From Thalassospira tepidiphila MCCC 1A03514 (GTDB lineage Bacteria > Pseudomonadota > Alphaproteobacteria > Rhodospirillales > Thalassospiraceae): DNA of 64,000 nucleotides. A program made the position numbers and the translations under genes. Position 1 is the stretch's first letter; every line of letters begins with the position of its first letter. Below, piece by piece: positions 41,496 to 49,818 of this stretch. The stretch covers positions 62,001-126,000 of the forward strand of contig NZ_JPVZ01000007.1 in the NCBI RefSeq assembly GCF_001662875.1, in the 5' to 3' direction. The notes beneath the pieces are model-generated. The model saw nothing but the letters and a program-made list of their open reading frames with translations. It ran no database searches and was not told the origin of the DNA.

Positions 41496-44276
41496 TTAAC
41501 CTTCGCTATCCCGGTCGTTGCCAAGGAAGTTTCGCGTTTGCTCAATCGCTTCGCGCAATCCAACGCGCTGGACTTCGACGTCTTCGGGGAAGGCACCCAG
41601 CAGCCGGGAGGGCATGCGGTTGTCAAGCAACACAAACACACCCCGATCTTCGGCGCGCCTGACAAGGCGACCAAAGGCCTGCTTCATACGAAGCCGTGTG
41701 AGCATGTCGTCATAGCGTGCGCCTTGGAACGCCGATTTCCGCGCACGGTGCAGGATGTCGGGCCGGGGCCATGGCACGCGGTCAAAGACGATCAGGCGAA
41801 GGCTATCACCCGGCACATCCACCCCGTCACGCACCGCATCGGTGCCGAGCAGGCAGGCATCGCGCTCCACCCGGAAAATGTCAATCAGGGTCGAGACATC
41901 CATACCATCGATATGCTGGGCCAGAAGTTGCAGGCCGGCTTCATCCATCGGCCCGGTCAGGCGCTCATACACCGCCCGCAACCGGTTGATCGCGGTAAAC
42001 AGGCCAAGCGCACCGCCACCGGATGCCAAAAACAGTTCGCGATAGGCCGCCGCAACATGGTCCGGGTTATCGCGGCCAAGGTCATTGACGATGAAAACGC
42101 GGGTTTGCTCGCGGTAATTATACGGACTTTTCATTGCCGCCCGGATGGCCGGAAGCGGCATGTGGGCGGCCCCCGTACGATCCTCGGCCACGGCCCAGTC
42201 GAATTCTTCGTCGCCCGTGCCATCCCGAAGGGTCGCAGATGTCACCACCATGCCGTGCGCGGTGGGGGCAAGCGATGTCGTCAGCGGGATGGTCGGGTCA
42301 AGGTAATGACGATGCATGCCAACATCAAAATCCCGGCCAAACTGGCGCTCAATCGCAAACCAGTCGACAAAGGTTTTAGGTGTTTCCTCGACCAGGGATG
42401 CCAGCATTTGACGCCACGCGCCAACCTGCATGATCGCGCGGCGTTCAAGCGACCTTATGGCGGCATCAAGGCGCTGGCGTTCGGCACTATCGAGCTCATC
42501 GGCCTTTTCGTCCAACATATGGGCGATGATCTTGATCAGCGATTTGGCCGGTTTTTCCATGGCCTCCAGCGCGCGATCCAGATCAGCCGCACTGGCCAGA
42601 ACTTCGTTGAGCGCCGGTTTGCAATCAGTCTCGATTGAGTATCCCCGATCCCCCTCGGCGGAACGCGCCATAACCTGTGCCCGGACATGGGCCAAAAAGA
42701 CCTCCGCCGGGCCCTTGGCATGTTGTGATCCATCATGAATGCGCGATAGCCAACCCTGTTCAGGCAGGCATTGCGCGGCGACAATCACGGCATTGACGGC
42801 ATCACGCAGCTCGTCACGGTCCAGAATAAGCGTTTCAAGGCGTTGCTTCAGGCCACGGGCACGCGATGATCCCTTTTGCTCTGCGCCCAGAAGCCAACGC
42901 CGAAGTTCCTGCCCCTCCATCCCGGTCAGGTGCGATGAAAATGCCTTGTCCGCCGCGTCAAACAAATGATGGCCCTCGTCAAACACGTAACGTGTCGGCA
43001 TGGAGGCATCATCAAGCCCGCCCAATGCCGCCTGCACCATGACCAGCGCATGGTTTGCCACCACGATCTCGGCCGAGCGGGCGCGGCGTACGGTCTTTTC
43101 GACAAAGCATTTTGAATAATGCGGGCAGGCGGCATAGATGCATTCGCCGCGCTGATCGGCCAATGCGCCGGTAAAACGATTGCCCAGCAATTCGGTCAGC
43201 CAGGCGGGGAAATCACCGCCGACCATATCGCCATCACGGGTATGCGATGCCCATCGGGCAATCAGGCCAAGTGGCGTTGCCTGATGCGGCTGTTGATTAA
43301 GCGGGCGTTGGGCTTCTTCGAAATTCAGCAGGCAGAAATAGTTTTCCCGGCCCTTGCGCACGACGGCCTTCAGGCGCTTGTCCTTGGGGTCGTCATACAG
43401 GCGATCAAGTTCCTGATCGATCTGGCGTTGCAGGTTACGGGTATAGGTTGAAATCCAGACCGCCCCGTCATTCTTCTGGGCCCAAAGCGATGCCGGGGCG
43501 ACATAACCCAGTGTCTTGCCGGTGCCCGTTCCGGCCTCGGCCAGGACGATATTGGGGGCGCCATCATGCAGGCGCGGGCCAAAGGCGGAACAGACGGATG
43601 ACGCATAATCGGCCTGTTGCGGGCGTTCTTCCGCGCCTTCGCCCAGAAGTTCCTTCAGGCGTTTACGGGCATCCTTGGGATCAACCGGATAATTGGCCGG
43701 TGGCGGCGGCGGAGCATGTTCAGCCCATTCACCAAGCTTTTTCCAGACTTTGAGGCCCTCATACACTGCATACCGATGCGGGCCATCACCATCAGCCCCA
43801 AGGGCGGCCAGAACCGAAACACCCCACGGCCAGTGGCCGCGCGCCATCGGCCATGCAACCGAAAGTGCGGGCCCACGTTTGTTGCGATGAAGGGTGGCGA
43901 GTTCCTGCAAAAGCCGTTTCATGGCTTCTGCCAGTGCCTCTGCCTGACCGATCAGGTCATCGGCCGGTTTCTGACCCGTTGCAAGCGCAATACCGCGCGG
44001 GGTCGGCACACAAAACTGTGCCGGGCGGACAAAGGCAAAAAGCTCCAGCAGGTCATGGGCCGGAAACGGATCGGATTTCAGCCGCCTTGCACAGGCCGGG
44101 GTATGGACCAGAATGGGGCGTGATGACCGTGCACGTTTGGCCGCGGCACCGTGCGGGAGTTCCTCGATCTCGCCATCGGGCGATAAAAACACGGCATGAC
44201 GCAATCCAACGACCATGACTGGTGCGTTGGGCGGCATGAAACGCGGTTGGGACTCTTCGGAACGATCATCGAACAT
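41496..44276 (-). CDS. ATP-dependent DNA helicase, DinG/XPD family with FeS cluster (926 aa)
   Basis: Walker A is AEAGTGTGKT. The iron-sulphur domain has NYFC upstream and GECIYAACPHYSKC, supplying four Cys, as in XPD/DinG helicases. The DEAH-like box is FDEGHHL, and motifs V/VI include LLGTDAVRDGVDVPGD and RMKQAFGRLVRR. An N-terminal extension (about 1-220) precedes the helicase core. It unwinds DNA 5' to 3' and probably helps with replication-transcription conflicts or damage. The start at 44276 is the likely one; a longer in-frame start at 44378 would overlap the divergent AraC gene start. Confidence 0.88.
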   Translation of the reverse strand: MFDDRSEESQPRFMPPNAPVMVVGLRHAVFLSPDGEIEELPHGAAAKRARSSRPILVHTPACARRLKSDPFPAHDLLELFAFVRPAQFCVPTPRGIALATGQKPADDLIGQAEALAEAMKRLLQELATLHRNKRGPALSVAWPMARGHWPWGVSVLAALGADGDGPHRYAVYEGLKVWKKLGEWAEHAPPPPPANYPVDPKDARKRLKELLGEGAEERPQQADYASSVCSAFGPRLHDGAPNIVLAEAGTGTGKTLGYVAPASLWAQKNDGAVWISTYTRNLQRQIDQELDRLYDDPKDKRLKAVVRKGRENYFCLLNFEEAQRPLNQQPHQATPLGLIARWASHTRDGDMVGGDFPAWLTELLGNRFTGALADQRGECIYAACPHYSKCFVEKTVRRARSAEIVVANHALVMVQAALGGLDDASMPTRYVFDEGHHLFDAADKAFSSHLTGMEGQELRRWLLGAEQKGSSRARGLKQRLETLILDRDELRDAVNAVIVAAQCLPEQGWLSRIHDGSQHAKGPAEVFLAHVRAQVMARSAEGDRGYSIETDCKPALNEVLASAADLDRALEAMEKPAKSLIKIIAHMLDEKADELDSAERQRLDAAIRSLERRAIMQVGAWRQMLASLVEETPKTFVDWFAIERQFGRDFDVGMHRHYLDPTIPLTTSLAPTAHGMVVTSATLRDGTGDEEFDWAVAEDRTGAAHMPLPAIRAAMKSPYNYREQTRVFIVNDLGRDNPDHVAAAYRELFLASGGGALGLFTAINRLRAVYERLTGPMDEAGLQLLAQHIDGMDVSTLIDIFRVERDACLLGTDAVRDGVDVPGDSLRLIVFDRVPWPRPDILHRARKSAFQGARYDDMLTRLRMKQAFGRLVRRAEDRGVFVLLDNRMPSRLLGAFPEDVEVQRVGLREAIEQTRNFLGNDRDSEG

Positions 44277-44377
44277 TTGGGGCACTATAAGCAGACAGCG
44301 ACAGTGGCGCCACCGGGGAAATTGACCTATCTTCGAATTTATAAAGCAAACACCCAAACACAAGAAGACGGACCACA

Positions 44378-45235
44378 ATGGCAGCCCCCAATACCCGCAA
44401 TCAGCATTTCTGGCGCGATGACGCCATGCCGTTTGTCGAGTTGCGGCGTGTGGCGGACGGGCATGCTGTTTGTTACGAGCGCCACAGCCACGATACCTTT
44501 TCCATCGGCACGGTGAAGGGTGGTTACAGTACCTATTGGAACCGGGGCAAAACCCATGAAACGCAGGCAGGGTCGGTCGTGATCCTCAACCCGGAGGACG
44601 TGCATGGCTGCAACCCGGTCAAGGGGGCGGACTGGGTCTATGACATGCTGTTTGTTGATCCGGACTGGCTTCTGGATTTGCAGATTGAGCTGGATGCCGA
44701 TGCGGCCGGAAAGTTTGCCATGTTTTCCGATACGCTCAGCCACGATCCGCACCTGTATGATGGCTTGATTGATCTGGCCGATATGCTGGCCAATCCGGAT
44801 GTCGATATTCTCGGCAAGGAAACGGCACTGGTGTCGTTTTTTGGCGATCTGCATGTGCAGCTTGACCGGCGCGGTGTGTTGGTGGGCGAACAGATGCGTT
44901 CCAACGGTGCGGTCCATGATCGCAAGATGGCCCGGGTGGGCGAGTATATCCGGGCCCATTATGCCGAAAATATCAGTCTGGATGATCTGGCCGCACTGGT
45001 TGGCTATTCCCGGTCCTATCTGGTGCGGGCGTTTAAAAAGAGTTTTGGCATGACGCCTTATGCCTATCTGATCAATTGCCGGGTGCAGCGCGCACGCCAT
45101 GCGCTTAGGCGTGGGGAAAAGATCGTTGATGTCGCGCTTGAAACCGGCTTTGCGGATCAGGCGCATTTCCAGCGTATTTTCAAGCGTCTGATGGCGACAA
45201 CCCCACGGCAATATGCCCGGGCCCAGGCGGCGTAA
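44378..45235 (+). CDS. AraC family transcriptional regulator (285 aa)
   Basis: An N-terminal cupin-like sensor domain (RHSHDTFSIGTVKGGYSTYWNRGKTHETQAGSVVILNPEDVHGCNP, about 34-80) is followed by a double helix-turn-helix. The latter has ISLDDLAALVGYSRSYLVRAFKKSFGMTPYAYLINCRVQRAR and IVDVALETGFADQAHFQRIFKRLMATTPRQYA. It likely activates its target on binding a small ligand. It diverges from the helicase gene. The leftward LysE gene beyond the repeat region could be a target, as AraC regulators of this type often control LysE exporters, but this is inference. Confidence 0.9.
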   Translation: MAAPNTRNQHFWRDDAMPFVELRRVADGHAVCYERHSHDTFSIGTVKGGYSTYWNRGKTHETQAGSVVILNPEDVHGCNPVKGADWVYDMLFVDPDWLLDLQIELDADAAGKFAMFSDTLSHDPHLYDGLIDLADMLANPDVDILGKETALVSFFGDLHVQLDRRGVLVGEQMRSNGAVHDRKMARVGEYIRAHYAENISLDDLAALVGYSRSYLVRAFKKSFGMTPYAYLINCRVQRARHALRRGEKIVDVALETGFADQAHFQRIFKRLMATTPRQYARAQAA

Positions 45236-45246
45236 GTTGGGGGCAG

Positions 45247-45316
45247 TGGATGCCCGCCTTCGCGGGCATGACGGTTGGTGGTTTGCTGCTTCGTCATTCT
45301 CGCGCAGGCGGGGATC
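45247..45316. repeat. Inverted pair of REP-like palindromic repeats
   Basis: The first copy (45247-45273) has a TGCCCGC/GCGGGCA stem around CTTC; the second (45292-45316) is a related sequence in opposite orientation with GCGCAGGCGGGGAT at its core. Short repeats of this type are scattered between genes in many alphaproteobacteria. Here they lie between the convergent AraC and LysE genes and may act as a terminator or BIME-like element. Confidence 0.75.
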
Positions 45317-45342
45317 AGTCGCCGCAAGTTAGGCAGGCGCAT

Positions 45343-45951
45343 TCATCCGAAAACCAGATAGGCGGCACTGGCGATCAGCAACACCGCCATCGCCCTGTTA
45401 AATGCGCGGATGCGTGAAGGCTCGCCCAGGAAACGAGACAGGAATGCGCCGGCATAGGCCCAGCACGCGACCGAGGCAAAGCAGATGACAAAGTAAATGG
45501 CGGTGAATTCCCAGATCAGGGTTGGCGTGCCGGACGCGGCATAGGCGCCCATCCCGGCGATGGATGCCAACCAGGCTTTGGGATTGAGCCACTGCATGAC
45601 GGCCCCCGTGATTGCCTTTGGCCCGGCTTGGGCGTTGCCCTTGCCCAACTCACCATCTGACGTTGCCAGCTTCCAGGCCATGAACAGCAAGAACGCCACC
45701 CCGGCCCACTGAATGACAGTGGTCAGTTGCGGGAAGGCTTCAAGCATTTCATGCAGGCCCAGCCCGATCAAAAGCAGCAAAAGGCAAAATCCCGCGGTTG
45801 CGCCAAAGACAAGGCGAAGGGATGGGCGAAAGCCATATTGCACGCCAGAACTCAGCACCAGAATATTGACCGGTCCCGGTGTGATGGAGGCGGCCAAGGC
45901 AAAGGCCGCCATCGAAAGATACAGGCTGAGGGTTGCGCTAAAGCCGGACAT
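45343..45951 (-). CDS. LysE family translocator (202 aa)
   Basis: Six hydrophobic helices begin LYLSMAAFALAASITPGPVNILVLSSGVQYGFR, with the TPGPxN motif of the LysE/RhtB amino-acid exporter family. The LGLHEM, GVAFLLFMAWKLA and QWLNPKAWLASIAGMGAY segments complete the pattern. It exports an amino acid or homologue by proton antiport. AGGA lies 8 bp before the ATG. It faces the AraC gene across the REP-like pair. Confidence 0.88.
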   Translation of the reverse strand: MSGFSATLSLYLSMAAFALAASITPGPVNILVLSSGVQYGFRPSLRLVFGATAGFCLLLLLIGLGLHEMLEAFPQLTTVIQWAGVAFLLFMAWKLATSDGELGKGNAQAGPKAITGAVMQWLNPKAWLASIAGMGAYAASGTPTLIWEFTAIYFVICFASVACWAYAGAFLSRFLGEPSRIRAFNRAMAVLLIASAAYLVFG

Positions 45952-46061
45952 CTTGGTGTTCCTCGCAGGGTAGTGTTTTTGTTATTGATCAACATGCGCT
46001 GTCTGGCGGCGCGTTTATTGAACAAAATTGACCTGCGCGAAGTTGATTTCGGCTTTGGGCA

Positions 46062-46097
46062 TAAAAAAACGCAACCGGATGTGGAGCCGGTTGCGTT
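46062..46097 (-). terminator. Rho-independent terminator of the 122-aa gene
   Basis: On the minus strand an 11-bp stem (46068-46078 with 46087-46097) around an 8-nt loop is followed by TTTTTTT (complement of 46063-46069). It ends the leftward transcript of the following hypothetical gene. Confidence 0.85.
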
Positions 46098-46148
46098 GCG
46101 TGCTGTCGATATCCGTGTTCCGGTTGGTGTGCCGGAACCGGTGTCAGA

Positions 46149-46517
46149 TCAGCTTGCCGTCAGATCCATCAGAAGCGATGCACAGCGCGGAGCGATCTCG
46201 TTGTTGGGTTCGTCACTGCCCGGCATGGTTGCCCAGCCTTTTGCAATCACGAAATCGTCGCGCTTGTAAGAGCTTTCGGCCTTGAGGGCCGTAAGTTCCG
46301 CCGTCTGATTGTTGGGCGAAAGCATTTTGAACTGGGCGACACATACCGGTGCCATTGCCGAGATCGTTGCTTCCTTGCCGCTTGCATCGGCCATTTCCTG
46401 CGCAGTGCCACCAGACACCACCGAGCCGGTGCTGAAACCGACAATGGTGATCAGTGCGGCGCCGATAATGCCGCCCCAAATTCCGGGCTTTGTCCATGCA
46501 GGGATTTCGATAGCCAT
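46149..46517 (-). CDS. Hypothetical membrane-anchored protein (122 aa)
   Basis: It begins MAIEIPAWTKPGIWGGIIGAALITIVGFSTGSVVSGGTAQEM, with one membrane helix at about residues 12-34 and a soluble C-terminal part containing two Cys. No family was recognised. AAGGA stands 9 bp before the ATG and a clear terminator follows, so it is a real independent transcript. A 178-bp strongly AT-rich region lies upstream. Function unknown; an envelope or stress role is only a guess. Confidence 0.65.
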   Translation of the reverse strand: MAIEIPAWTKPGIWGGIIGAALITIVGFSTGSVVSGGTAQEMADASGKEATISAMAPVCVAQFKMLSPNNQTAELTALKAESSYKRDDFVIAKGWATMPGSDEPNNEIAPRCASLLMDLTAS

Positions 46518-46695
46518 AAATAAAATTCCTTTTAATCAGGCCGTGAAAAGTATTTTTCGCGGCTCTGTTAGATCAAAGGAAAACATTGATGATGTAATAT
46601 TACAATTGATTTATTTTTAAATATTTAAATCAAAGGTGAATTTTCTGAAGGGGAGCGGTTTTATTTTTCGATATTTCGAAGAATTATTTCGTGAT
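46518..46695. promoter_or_regulatory. AT-rich intergenic region
   Basis: This 178-bp stretch is far richer in A and T than its surroundings, with runs such as TTATTTTTAAATATTTAAAT near 46610-46629. It lies upstream of the 122-aa hypothetical gene and could be its promoter or a nucleoid-protein binding site. The GAAGGGGAG near 46646 faces the plus strand, but no gene follows there. Confidence 0.4.
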
Positions 46696-47133
46696 TCAAC
46701 CGGAAAACATGTTCGACAAACCAGTTGCCCCACCGGCAATCATGGCATAGCGCGCCGCCTTGCCAATGGTCACCAGAATGATGAAGGGCAGAAGGCGCAC
46801 CCGCATGACCCCGGCAAACAGCGTGAGCGGATCACCAATAATCGGAAGCCATGAAAGCAGTAATGACCACAGTCCGTATTTGCCAAACCAGCGCGATGCA
46901 CGATCCAGTGCCTCGGCGGAGACGGGGAACCAGCGCTTGTGCTTGAAATGCTCGGCATAAAGGCCAAGCCACCAGTTGATGAGCGACCCCAGAACATTCC
47001 CGACCGTGGCGACCAGCACCAACAACCATATGGCATGATCGCCAGACGCAATGAGGGCTGCCAACGCCGCCTCGGACGTGCCGGGCAGGATGGTTGCGGA
47101 TGTCAGGGCGGACAGGAAAAGGGCGAAAAGCAC
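46696..47133 (-). CDS. YqaA family (SNARE-associated/DedA-like) membrane protein (145 aa)
   Basis: A small polytopic protein with TSATILPGTSEAALAALIASGDH (about 12-34), GNVLGSLINWWLGLYAEHF and the ASRWFGKYGLWSLLLSWLPIIGDPLTLFAGVMRV block. The loop-helix pair GDPLTLFAG matches the SNARE-associated/DedA domain of YqaA proteins. It may act in membrane or lipid homeostasis. The start appears to be GTG (47133) without an obvious ribosome-binding site. It runs in the same direction as the monooxygenase gene 30 bp upstream. Confidence 0.83.
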   Translation of the reverse strand: MLFALFLSALTSATILPGTSEAALAALIASGDHAIWLLVLVATVGNVLGSLINWWLGLYAEHFKHKRWFPVSAEALDRASRWFGKYGLWSLLLSWLPIIGDPLTLFAGVMRVRLLPFIILVTIGKAARYAMIAGGATGLSNMFSG

Positions 47134-47163
47134 GTGTAAAAGCCAGTCAGATCAAGTCAGGCG

Positions 47164-47460
47164 TTATGATTTGAGGCTGAATTTACGGACATCAAGCGGC
47201 TGTGCAAGCACTTCATCCTTGCTCTCGCCAAAGGCCTTCAGGTAGGGCATCTCGAAATGCCGGGCGAGGTCTTCTTCCGAGCGCCAGTTTTCATAAGCCA
47301 ACCAGAGGGCAGGATCGTCATTTGACTGGTGCATGTCGTAGCTGATGCAGCCTTCCTCGGCGCGCGACGGTTCAACCAATGCCAAAAGCCGTTTGCCGAG
47401 TTCTTCTTCCATGCCGGGTTTGGCGCGTGCGGTGGCAACAACGGTAAGCTGCTTGGACAT
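47164..47460 (-). CDS. Antibiotic biosynthesis monooxygenase (ABM) domain protein (98 aa)
   Basis: The protein is one ferredoxin-like ABM domain: MSKQLTVVATARAKPGMEEELGKRLLALVEPSRAEEGCISYDMHQSNDDPALWLAYENWRSEEDLARHFEMPYLKAF. The EGCISYD, LWLAYENW and HFEMPYLKAF segments match YgiN/quinol-monooxygenase relatives. It probably oxidises or handles small aromatic or quinol compounds as a homodimer. AGGAAACCGAA precedes the ATG. A structured repeat lies just upstream and may separate its promoter from ohr. Confidence 0.85.
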   Translation of the reverse strand: MSKQLTVVATARAKPGMEEELGKRLLALVEPSRAEEGCISYDMHQSNDDPALWLAYENWRSEEDLARHFEMPYLKAFGESKDEVLAQPLDVRKFSLKS

Positions 47461-47496
47461 TTCGGTTTCCTGTCATTTTAATTGTTTGGCTTTTGG

Positions 47497-47765
47497 CTAG
47501 GCTCAGGACCTATTAATTTGGTTCGAATGGTTAACCGGATTTGTGCGGATACGCGAAGTAAAGCCGCGGGAAGATATACATCTTTCAAGGTTTTACGACA
47601 AAGTAGCCCGTGCAAATCCGGTTAATCCGAAGGACAGAGGTTATATTTGCAAACTCCTGCGTCAAATCCCTTGGCCGGGATGCCAGCCCGACCTGCGGGC
47701 TTTTCCTTGGATTTCACAAATATAACCTCTGCCATTCAAATCAAATTAGTAGGTCCTGAGCCTAG
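47497..47765. repeat. Structured inverted-repeat element, MITE-like, with two equal internal arms
   Basis: Outer ends: 47497-47520 and 47742-47765 are inverted copies with one mismatch in 24, both beginning CTAG. Pairing extends with two more mismatches to 47530 and 47732, so 31 of 34 pair. Inside, two more dyads form independent hairpins. TTAACCGGATTTG (47531-47543) pairs with CAAATCCGGTTAA (47613-47625), and AGAGGTTATATTTG (47636-47649) pairs with CAAATATAACCTCT (47717-47730). Both arms are 95 nt long with a 10-nt spacer, so the whole can fold as a three-way junction. A smaller hairpin with TTTT (47685-47704) sits in the right arm. No open frame or transposase is inside. Confidence 0.7.
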
Positions 47766-47821
47766 ATCATCACCACCCACAGTGCAGGACAAATGTTTGT
47801 TTCACAAGCAGGCAGAGAACA

Positions 47822-47853
47822 GAAAAAGGCCCGGTGCGGGGGACACCGGGCCT
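47822..47853 (-). terminator. Rho-independent terminator of ohr
   Basis: AGGCCCGGTG (47827-47836) and CACCGGGCCT (47844-47853) form a perfect 10-bp stem with a 7-nt loop. Reading leftward, the stem is followed by a T-run (complement of 47823-47827). Confidence 0.85.
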
Positions 47854-47907
47854 GGAATTGCTGGTCAGCAGTTTGGGGGGAGCTGACCAGCAGGGGGGAG
47901 ACGAAAG

Positions 47908-48333
47908 TCAGGCGATGGTCGTGGTAACATCGACATTGCCGCGAATTGCGTTGGAATAGGGGCAAATGGTGTGCGCTGTTTCGACAAGCTTCTCTGCATC
48001 GGCCTTGTCGAGACCCGGCAGCGATACAGTGAGTTCGACCGCGATACCAAAGCCGCCTGCTTCGCGCGGACCGATACCGACTTCAGCCGAAACCCCGACG
48101 TCATTTGGCACCTTGATCTTGGTCTGGCCGCTGGCAGCCTTCATGGCGCCGATAAAGCAGGCCGAGTAGCCCATGGCAAAAAGCTGTTCCGGGTTATGAC
48201 CGTCACCGCCAGCACCGCCGAGTTCCTTCGGCGTGGACAGCTTGACATCAAGCGATCCATCGTCAGTCGAGGCGCGGCCATCGCGGCCACCGGTTGCAGA
48301 AGCGAGTGCGGTGTATTTGACATCAACAGACAT
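47908..48333 (-). CDS. ohr: Organic hydroperoxide resistance protein Ohr
   Basis: The 141-residue protein has the Ohr form of the OsmC fold. The start at 48333 (MSVDVKYTALASATGGRDG) is typical and follows AGGA at 8-bp spacing. The peroxidatic Cys59 lies in GYSACFIGAM and the resolving Cys124 in HTICPYSNAIRGNVDV, both intact. It reduces fatty-acid and other organic hydroperoxides using lipoylated thiols. It is downstream of an exported esterase gene and, across that gene, near an OhrR-like regulator. A strong terminator follows. Confidence 0.93.
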   Translation of the reverse strand: MSVDVKYTALASATGGRDGRASTDDGSLDVKLSTPKELGGAGGDGHNPEQLFAMGYSACFIGAMKAASGQTKIKVPNDVGVSAEVGIGPREAGGFGIAVELTVSLPGLDKADAEKLVETAHTICPYSNAIRGNVDVTTTIA

Positions 48334-48476
48334 GGTTTTCATCCTTTGTTTGAACATTGGTTCGGTTGGTGATTACCCGGCTGTTAGGTTCATATGTCGC
48401 CGGGGGCGGGCAGGTGCAACCGCACCTACCCGAAAGAGTGTTAAAGTTTGGGGACAATTCCCCTGTATTCGTCGTG

Positions 48477-49535
48477 TTATTCGCCGTGCAGGGCGGTGTG
48501 GAGATACTGACCGGCCTGGGCAATTGCGCCTTTGGCAGCCGGGGTATCGGCAAGGGCATTGAGCATGACAAAGTCATGGATCGTGCCGTTGTAACGCGTG
48601 ACGGTAACATCCACGCCAGCTTGGCTCAGTTTGCGGGCATATGCTTCGCCTTCATCCCGCAACACGTCGTTTTCCGCCGTAATCACAAGTGCCGGGGCCT
48701 GACCGGCAAGCTGATCGGCACTCGCATGGATCGGTGTGATTTTCGGGTCAGTACGATCAACGCCTTCAGGCAGGTACTGGTTCCAGAACCATTCCATCGC
48801 AGGCTCGGTCAACCACGGGCCGTTGGCAAATTCGGTATAGGATCCGTTGTCAAAATCGGCATCCGTCACCGGATAGAACAAAACCTGTGCAGTGATTTCC
48901 GGACCTTTGCGTTCCTGGGCCAGAAGCGAGACCACAGCGGTCATGTTGCCCCCGACACTGTCGCCGGCAATTGCCAGACGGGTCGGATCGATATTGAGCT
49001 GTTCACCATGTTCAGCAACATATTTGGTGACAGCGTAATCCTGCTCAATCGCGATCGGATAGCGCGCCTCGGGGGAGCGTTCGTAATCCACAAACACCAG
49101 GGCGGCATTGGCACGAACGGCGAGTTCACGGACCAGACGATCATGGGTGCCGGTATCGCCCATCACCCAGCCTGCGCCATGGAAATAAACAATCACAGGA
49201 AGGCGATCAGTATTGCCCGCCGGGCGGATGATGCGGACCTTGGTGGCACCCGTCGGGCCAACACCAAAGACCGTGTCGGTGATATCAACGGCCGGTTTGG
49301 CAACCTCGCCGGACTGTGCGCCCGCCAGAACGTTGCGGGCCTCAGCAGGGGTCAGGGTGTAGATCGCCGGGCCGCCGGACGCGGAAAGGACATCAATGAA
49401 TTCCTGGGTGGTGTTTTCAAGAACCGGCTCTGCGAAGGCTGCGGTGCTGGTCAGGGAGGTCGACATTGCCAGTGCGCCAGTGAAGAGTGCGCCAGAGAAG
49501 ACAGCAGCAGCAACTTTTGAATTGAATGGGCTCAT
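48477..49535 (-). CDS. Exported alpha/beta-hydrolase, HSL-family esterase/lipase (352 aa)
   Basis: A signal peptide (residues 1-35, ending TAAFA) directs export. The hormone-sensitive-lipase-like oxyanion motif is HGAGW (119-123, a variant of HGGG), and the nucleophile is GDSVGG with Ser193. The remaining family signature is LVITAENDVLRDEGEAYARKL, with the catalytic Asp, then HDF with the His. It likely cleaves short-chain or acetyl esters in the periplasm. It shares an intergenic region carrying two palindromes with the divergent OhrR-like regulator, so it may be induced by organic peroxides. The gap to ohr is 143 bp. Confidence 0.85.
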   Translation of the reverse strand: MSPFNSKVAAAVFSGALFTGALAMSTSLTSTAAFAEPVLENTTQEFIDVLSASGGPAIYTLTPAEARNVLAGAQSGEVAKPAVDITDTVFGVGPTGATKVRIIRPAGNTDRLPVIVYFHGAGWVMGDTGTHDRLVRELAVRANAALVFVDYERSPEARYPIAIEQDYAVTKYVAEHGEQLNIDPTRLAIAGDSVGGNMTAVVSLLAQERKGPEITAQVLFYPVTDADFDNGSYTEFANGPWLTEPAMEWFWNQYLPEGVDRTDPKITPIHASADQLAGQAPALVITAENDVLRDEGEAYARKLSQAGVDVTVTRYNGTIHDFVMLNALADTPAAKGAIAQAGQYLHTALHGE

Positions 49536-49614
49536 GGGTCTGATCCTTTAAATGGGCCGTCCGGGATGTTTGATGGGCGGCGTTGCGTTTTGTTGAATGA
49601 TATATCGAACACAA

Positions 49615-49635
49615 TTTAATCGTGCGCGATATAAA
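49615..49635. promoter_or_regulatory. Candidate OhrR operator 1
   Basis: TTTAATCGTGCGCGATATAAA is an imperfect dyad, with AATCG and CGAT arms around a GC core. It resembles the second site at 49676-49689 and lies between the OhrR-like gene and the esterase gene. MarR/OhrR proteins bind such AT-flanked palindromes. Confidence 0.55.
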
Positions 49636-49675
49636 AATCAGAAACCCAGCCATGCAATAAAATCGCTTGTTATTT

Positions 49676-49689
49676 AATCGCGCGCGATT
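49676..49689. promoter_or_regulatory. Candidate OhrR operator 2
   Basis: AATCGCGCGCGATT is a perfect 14-bp palindrome flanked by T-rich sequence, about 57 bp (roughly five to six helical turns) from the first site. It is the best candidate for a MarR/OhrR binding site controlling both divergent transcripts. Confidence 0.6.
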
Positions 49690-49818
49690 TATTTTACTTG
49701 GCTTCGAAAATTTCAAACCCAAGATGTTTTGAGAAGACGGACATCGTCGGCGGGTATGGAAGTCGCAGAATTCTGCGCAATGCGATGTCTTTTTGCCCCA
49801 CATTAAAGGACCAGACAA

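Noticed and set aside
41538..42638. Plus-strand frame opposite the DinG/XPD-like helicase
   Set aside because: It is an antisense shadow; the helicase motifs on the minus strand are complete.
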